This document shows positions 62,147 to 64,000 of a DNA stretch of 64,000 bases, one piece after another (the stretch's first letter is position 1; each line of letters starts with the position of its first letter). The notes below the pieces were generated by a model. That model did no database searches and was not told where the DNA came from. It was given only the letters and a program-made list of their open reading frames with translations. A program made the position numbers and the translations under genes. The DNA is taken from positions 186,001-250,000 of the forward strand of contig NZ_FOKT01000006.1 in the NCBI RefSeq assembly GCF_900112305.1, read 5' to 3'. The stretch comes from Microbulbifer thermotolerans. Lineage in GTDB: Bacteria > Pseudomonadota > Gammaproteobacteria > Pseudomonadales > Cellvibrionaceae.

Positions 62147-63041
62147 GTACCAGATCCATTAGCTGAGCCCGCAGCCATCGGTTGGCTGGATCATCGTGCT
62201 GGCTTTTGTGCCACAACAGATGCCAGTCTATCTGGGGAATCTGAAAGGGTAATTCGAACCGCCGTGCCGGAAACTGATCGGCGAGGCTCGCGGGCACCGT
62301 CAGTGCCAGGTCACTGCGCAGTACCACCAGTGGCGCTACCCGATAGTGTTGCACGCGCAGCTTGATCTCCCGCTGGCGGCCCAGTTTGTTCAAGGCGATA
62401 TCCACCAGGCCGGGGCCACTGCGGCGGCTGGATACGTGGATATGCTCCAGTTGCAGGTATTGCTCCAGGGTCAGGCTGTCTTGCTTCGCCAGTGGGTGGT
62501 CGGCGCGCAGCATGCACAGATAGCGGTCGCGGATAAGGCGCTGCTGCTTAAGCTGCGTGGCTGTAGGCAGGGGTATATCGAGACCGAAATCCAGCGTATT
62601 GGCGGCCAGCTCCTTTGCCAACTGGTCCCGGGGTACATAGTAGGACTCCACACGGATTCCGGGCGCCAGCTGCTGCAGCCGCTCCAGAAGCCGCGGCAGT
62701 AACAGCGTTTCGGCCATGTCATTCATCGACAGGCGCAGGGTCTTGCGCGCAGCGGCTGGGTCGAACTGGCGCTGTTCATTCAGGCTGCCGCCGAGCAGCG
62801 CCAGCCCTTGCTGAACTTTGGGCATGATGCGCTCGGTCAAGGGCGTGGGCTGCATGCCCGAGGGGGTGCGGGTGAACAGGGGGTCGTCCAGCGTGCGCCG
62901 CAGGCGGGCCAGCGCATTGCTGACCGCCGGTTGGGTAATGTGCAGCCGCTGTGCCGCGCGGGTCAGATTGCGCTCGCTGTAGATCGCTTCCAGCACCAGG
63001 AAGAGATTCATATCCATTTGCTGCAGCTGCACAGGCGGCAC
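62139..63041 (-). CDS. LysR-family transcriptional regulator
   Basis: 300 residues. N-terminal winged helix-turn-helix MNLFLVLEAIYSERNLTRAAQRLHITQPAVSNALARLRR, then the LysR substrate-binding domain (about 95-300). The resemblance is to the NodD/LeuO-like branch (LARLRRTLDDPLFTRTPSGMQPT). Start uncertain: GTG at 63041 or ATG at 63017; neither has a good ribosome site. Upstream of fadH on the same strand and divergent from a histidine phosphatase and acyl-CoA dehydrogenase pair, so it may regulate fatty acid oxidation genes. The last codons and the stop lie in a repeat-element remnant. Confidence 0.88.
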   Translation of the reverse strand: MPPVQLQQMDMNLFLVLEAIYSERNLTRAAQRLHITQPAVSNALARLRRTLDDPLFTRTPSGMQPTPLTERIMPKVQQGLALLGGSLNEQRQFDPAAARKTLRLSMNDMAETLLLPRLLERLQQLAPGIRVESYYVPRDQLAKELAANTLDFGLDIPLPTATQLKQQRLIRDRYLCMLRADHPLAKQDSLTLEQYLQLEHIHVSSRRSGPGLVDIALNKLGRQREIKLRVQHYRVAPLVVLRSDLALTVPASLADQFPARRFELPFQIPQIDWHLLWHKSQHDDPANRWLRAQLMDLVHL

Positions 63042-63137
63042 CCATCATAAACATTGTGAATGATTGAATATTCGCATAATAAACTTCAATGATCCAATGG
63101 CCGAGGCTAAGGTGGAGATCAAACCGGGGAGAAAGCA

Positions 63138-63809
63138 TTGGCTGAGTTTTACACGGTGCGCCACGGGCAGGCCTCATTCGGCGCCGATGATTACGACAAG
63201 TTATCCCCACTGGGCTGGCGTCAGGCGCGCTGGCTGGGGGAACACTGGCGCGAGGTGGGTGTGGCATTCGACCGGATTCTCTGTGGCGACCTGTTGCGGC
63301 ACCGGGAAACGGCACAGGGCATCTGTGAGGGGCTGGAAATGGACGGCTCCCGGGTACGGCTGGCGCCGCAGCTCAATGAATTTGATTTTCACAGTGTGCT
63401 GCAGTGCTACGGTGAGCGCGATCCGCAATCGGTGCCGCCACCCGGTACCGGCCGCTCTGAGTTTTACCGTTTCCTGAAAAAGGCCATGTTGGCCTGGGCA
63501 GCGGGGGAGATCCATCCGCTGGAGCGCTGGTGTGATTTTGAGCGGCGTATCGAAGACGCTCTGGAGTTGATCGCAGACGCGCCGAAAGGCAGTAAAACCC
63601 TGGTGGTCAGTTCCGGCGGCGCTATTGCGATGCTGGTGTGCCGGGTGTTGGGCGGCCCCGCGGAGACGGTGACCAGGCTCAATCTGCAAATAAAAAATAC
63701 GGCGGTAAGCCGCTTTTTTATCGGTGCCGACGGTATCGCCCTGCACAGTTTCAACCACGTGCCGCATCTCGAAAGGGATGGGCGGCGGAAATTTATCACC
63801 TACAGCTAG
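63138..63809 (+). CDS. Histidine phosphatase family protein (phosphoglycerate-mutase-like)
   Basis: 223 residues, TTG start with GGGGAG 7 bases upstream. Catalytic motif FYTVRHGQASFG at the N-terminus, second Arg in DLLRHRETAQGI, Glu in LNEFDFHSV and a late segment SSGGAIAMLV where a His would usually be seen in SHGG; the replacement of that His by Ser is notable and may lower phosphatase activity. Branch with unknown substrate. It is 8 bases upstream of an acyl-CoA dehydrogenase gene, probably in operon. Confidence 0.82.
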   Translation: MAEFYTVRHGQASFGADDYDKLSPLGWRQARWLGEHWREVGVAFDRILCGDLLRHRETAQGICEGLEMDGSRVRLAPQLNEFDFHSVLQCYGERDPQSVPPPGTGRSEFYRFLKKAMLAWAAGEIHPLERWCDFERRIEDALELIADAPKGSKTLVVSSGGAIAMLVCRVLGGPAETVTRLNLQIKNTAVSRFFIGADGIALHSFNHVPHLERDGRRKFITYS

Positions 63810-63817
63810 AGCGCGCG

Positions 63818-64000
63818 ATGGATTTTGAATATTCCCCCAAGGTGCAACAACTGCTAAATCGCCTGAAAAAATTTATGGGCGAACACATCTATCCCGCTGA
63901 AGAGGCCTTTCATGAACAGTTGCGAGCCGATCCCTGGGGCGAACCGCCGCTGCTGTCGGAATTAAAAGCGCGGGCCCGCGAACAAGGGCTGTGGAATCTT
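63818..64000 (+). CDS. Acyl-CoA dehydrogenase family protein, N-terminal part (partial)
   Basis: 61 residues are visible before the window ends. MDFEYSPKVQQLLNRLKKFM, EHIYPAEEAF and LKARAREQGLWNL are typical of the ACAD10/11-like branch of acyl-CoA dehydrogenases, which act on medium- to long-chain or hydroxylated acyl-CoA. Follows the histidine phosphatase gene with 8 bases between, opposite the LysR gene. Partial, so catalytic residues cannot be seen. Confidence 0.85.
   Translation, partial: MDFEYSPKVQQLLNRLKKFMGEHIYPAEEAFHEQLRADPWGEPPLLSELKARAREQGLWNL

Overview
The window is chromosomal DNA of a marine-type, polysaccharide-degrading gammaproteobacterium. The housekeeping order dnaE-accA-tilS-pyrG-kdsA-eno-ftsB-ispD-ispF-truD-pcm-nlpD-rpoS is the pseudomonad/Cellvibrionales order. 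Two loci for glucan use and the protein resemblances suggest a Microbulbifer-like member of the Cellvibrionales; that genus assignment is inference. No tRNA, rRNA, CRISPR array, prophage or transposase gene was seen.

Layout. (1) 1-1932: end of dnaE, then accA with a terminator. (2) 2055-21137: a 19-kb carbohydrate island lying between accA and tilS, which are neighbours in pseudomonads. It holds two parallel loci. Locus 1 has an AraC-type membrane regulator, GH5-CBM6-ricin-B glucanase, TonB receptor, periplasmic GH3 and sugar porter. Locus 2 has a sugar porter, AraC-type regulator, TonB receptor and lipoprotein GH3. (3) 21388-33508: translation, cell-wall precursor, isoprenoid and stress genes up to rpoS, with surE absent and a DUF368/PopT-type gene placed between pcm and nlpD. 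(4) 33539-39880: ydbL-ynbE-ydbH (an intermembrane lipid bridge system) and pepN. (5) 39881-59845: an accessory region punctuated by copies of a short inverted-repeat element (MITE-like). (6) 59897-64000: fadH, a LysR regulator, a histidine phosphatase and the start of an acyl-CoA dehydrogenase gene.

The most interesting part is 42831-59304. It encodes an 886-residue protein, about half of it an Asp-Ala dipeptide repeat, followed by a complete type I secretion system (TolC, ABC, HlyD-type proteins). The same operon continues with a secreted transglutaminase-fold protein, a cyanophycin-synthetase-type ATP-grasp protein fused to an acylphosphatase, and a 2OG-Fe(II) oxygenase. Facing it is a 1589-residue protein joining an alpha-helical toroid-like region, a CapA domain and a MurF-like ligase. 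I infer a system in which an acidic ribosomal scaffold is modified on its side chains by amide ligases and hydroxylation and is then exported. This is a hypothesis from gene neighbourhood and domain content, not shown function.

The inverted-repeat elements (best copy 59656-59845, perfect 20-bp ends, 3-bp target duplication) lie between the modules of this accessory region and at two other places. They carry an internal hairpin whose arms show compensatory changes between copies.
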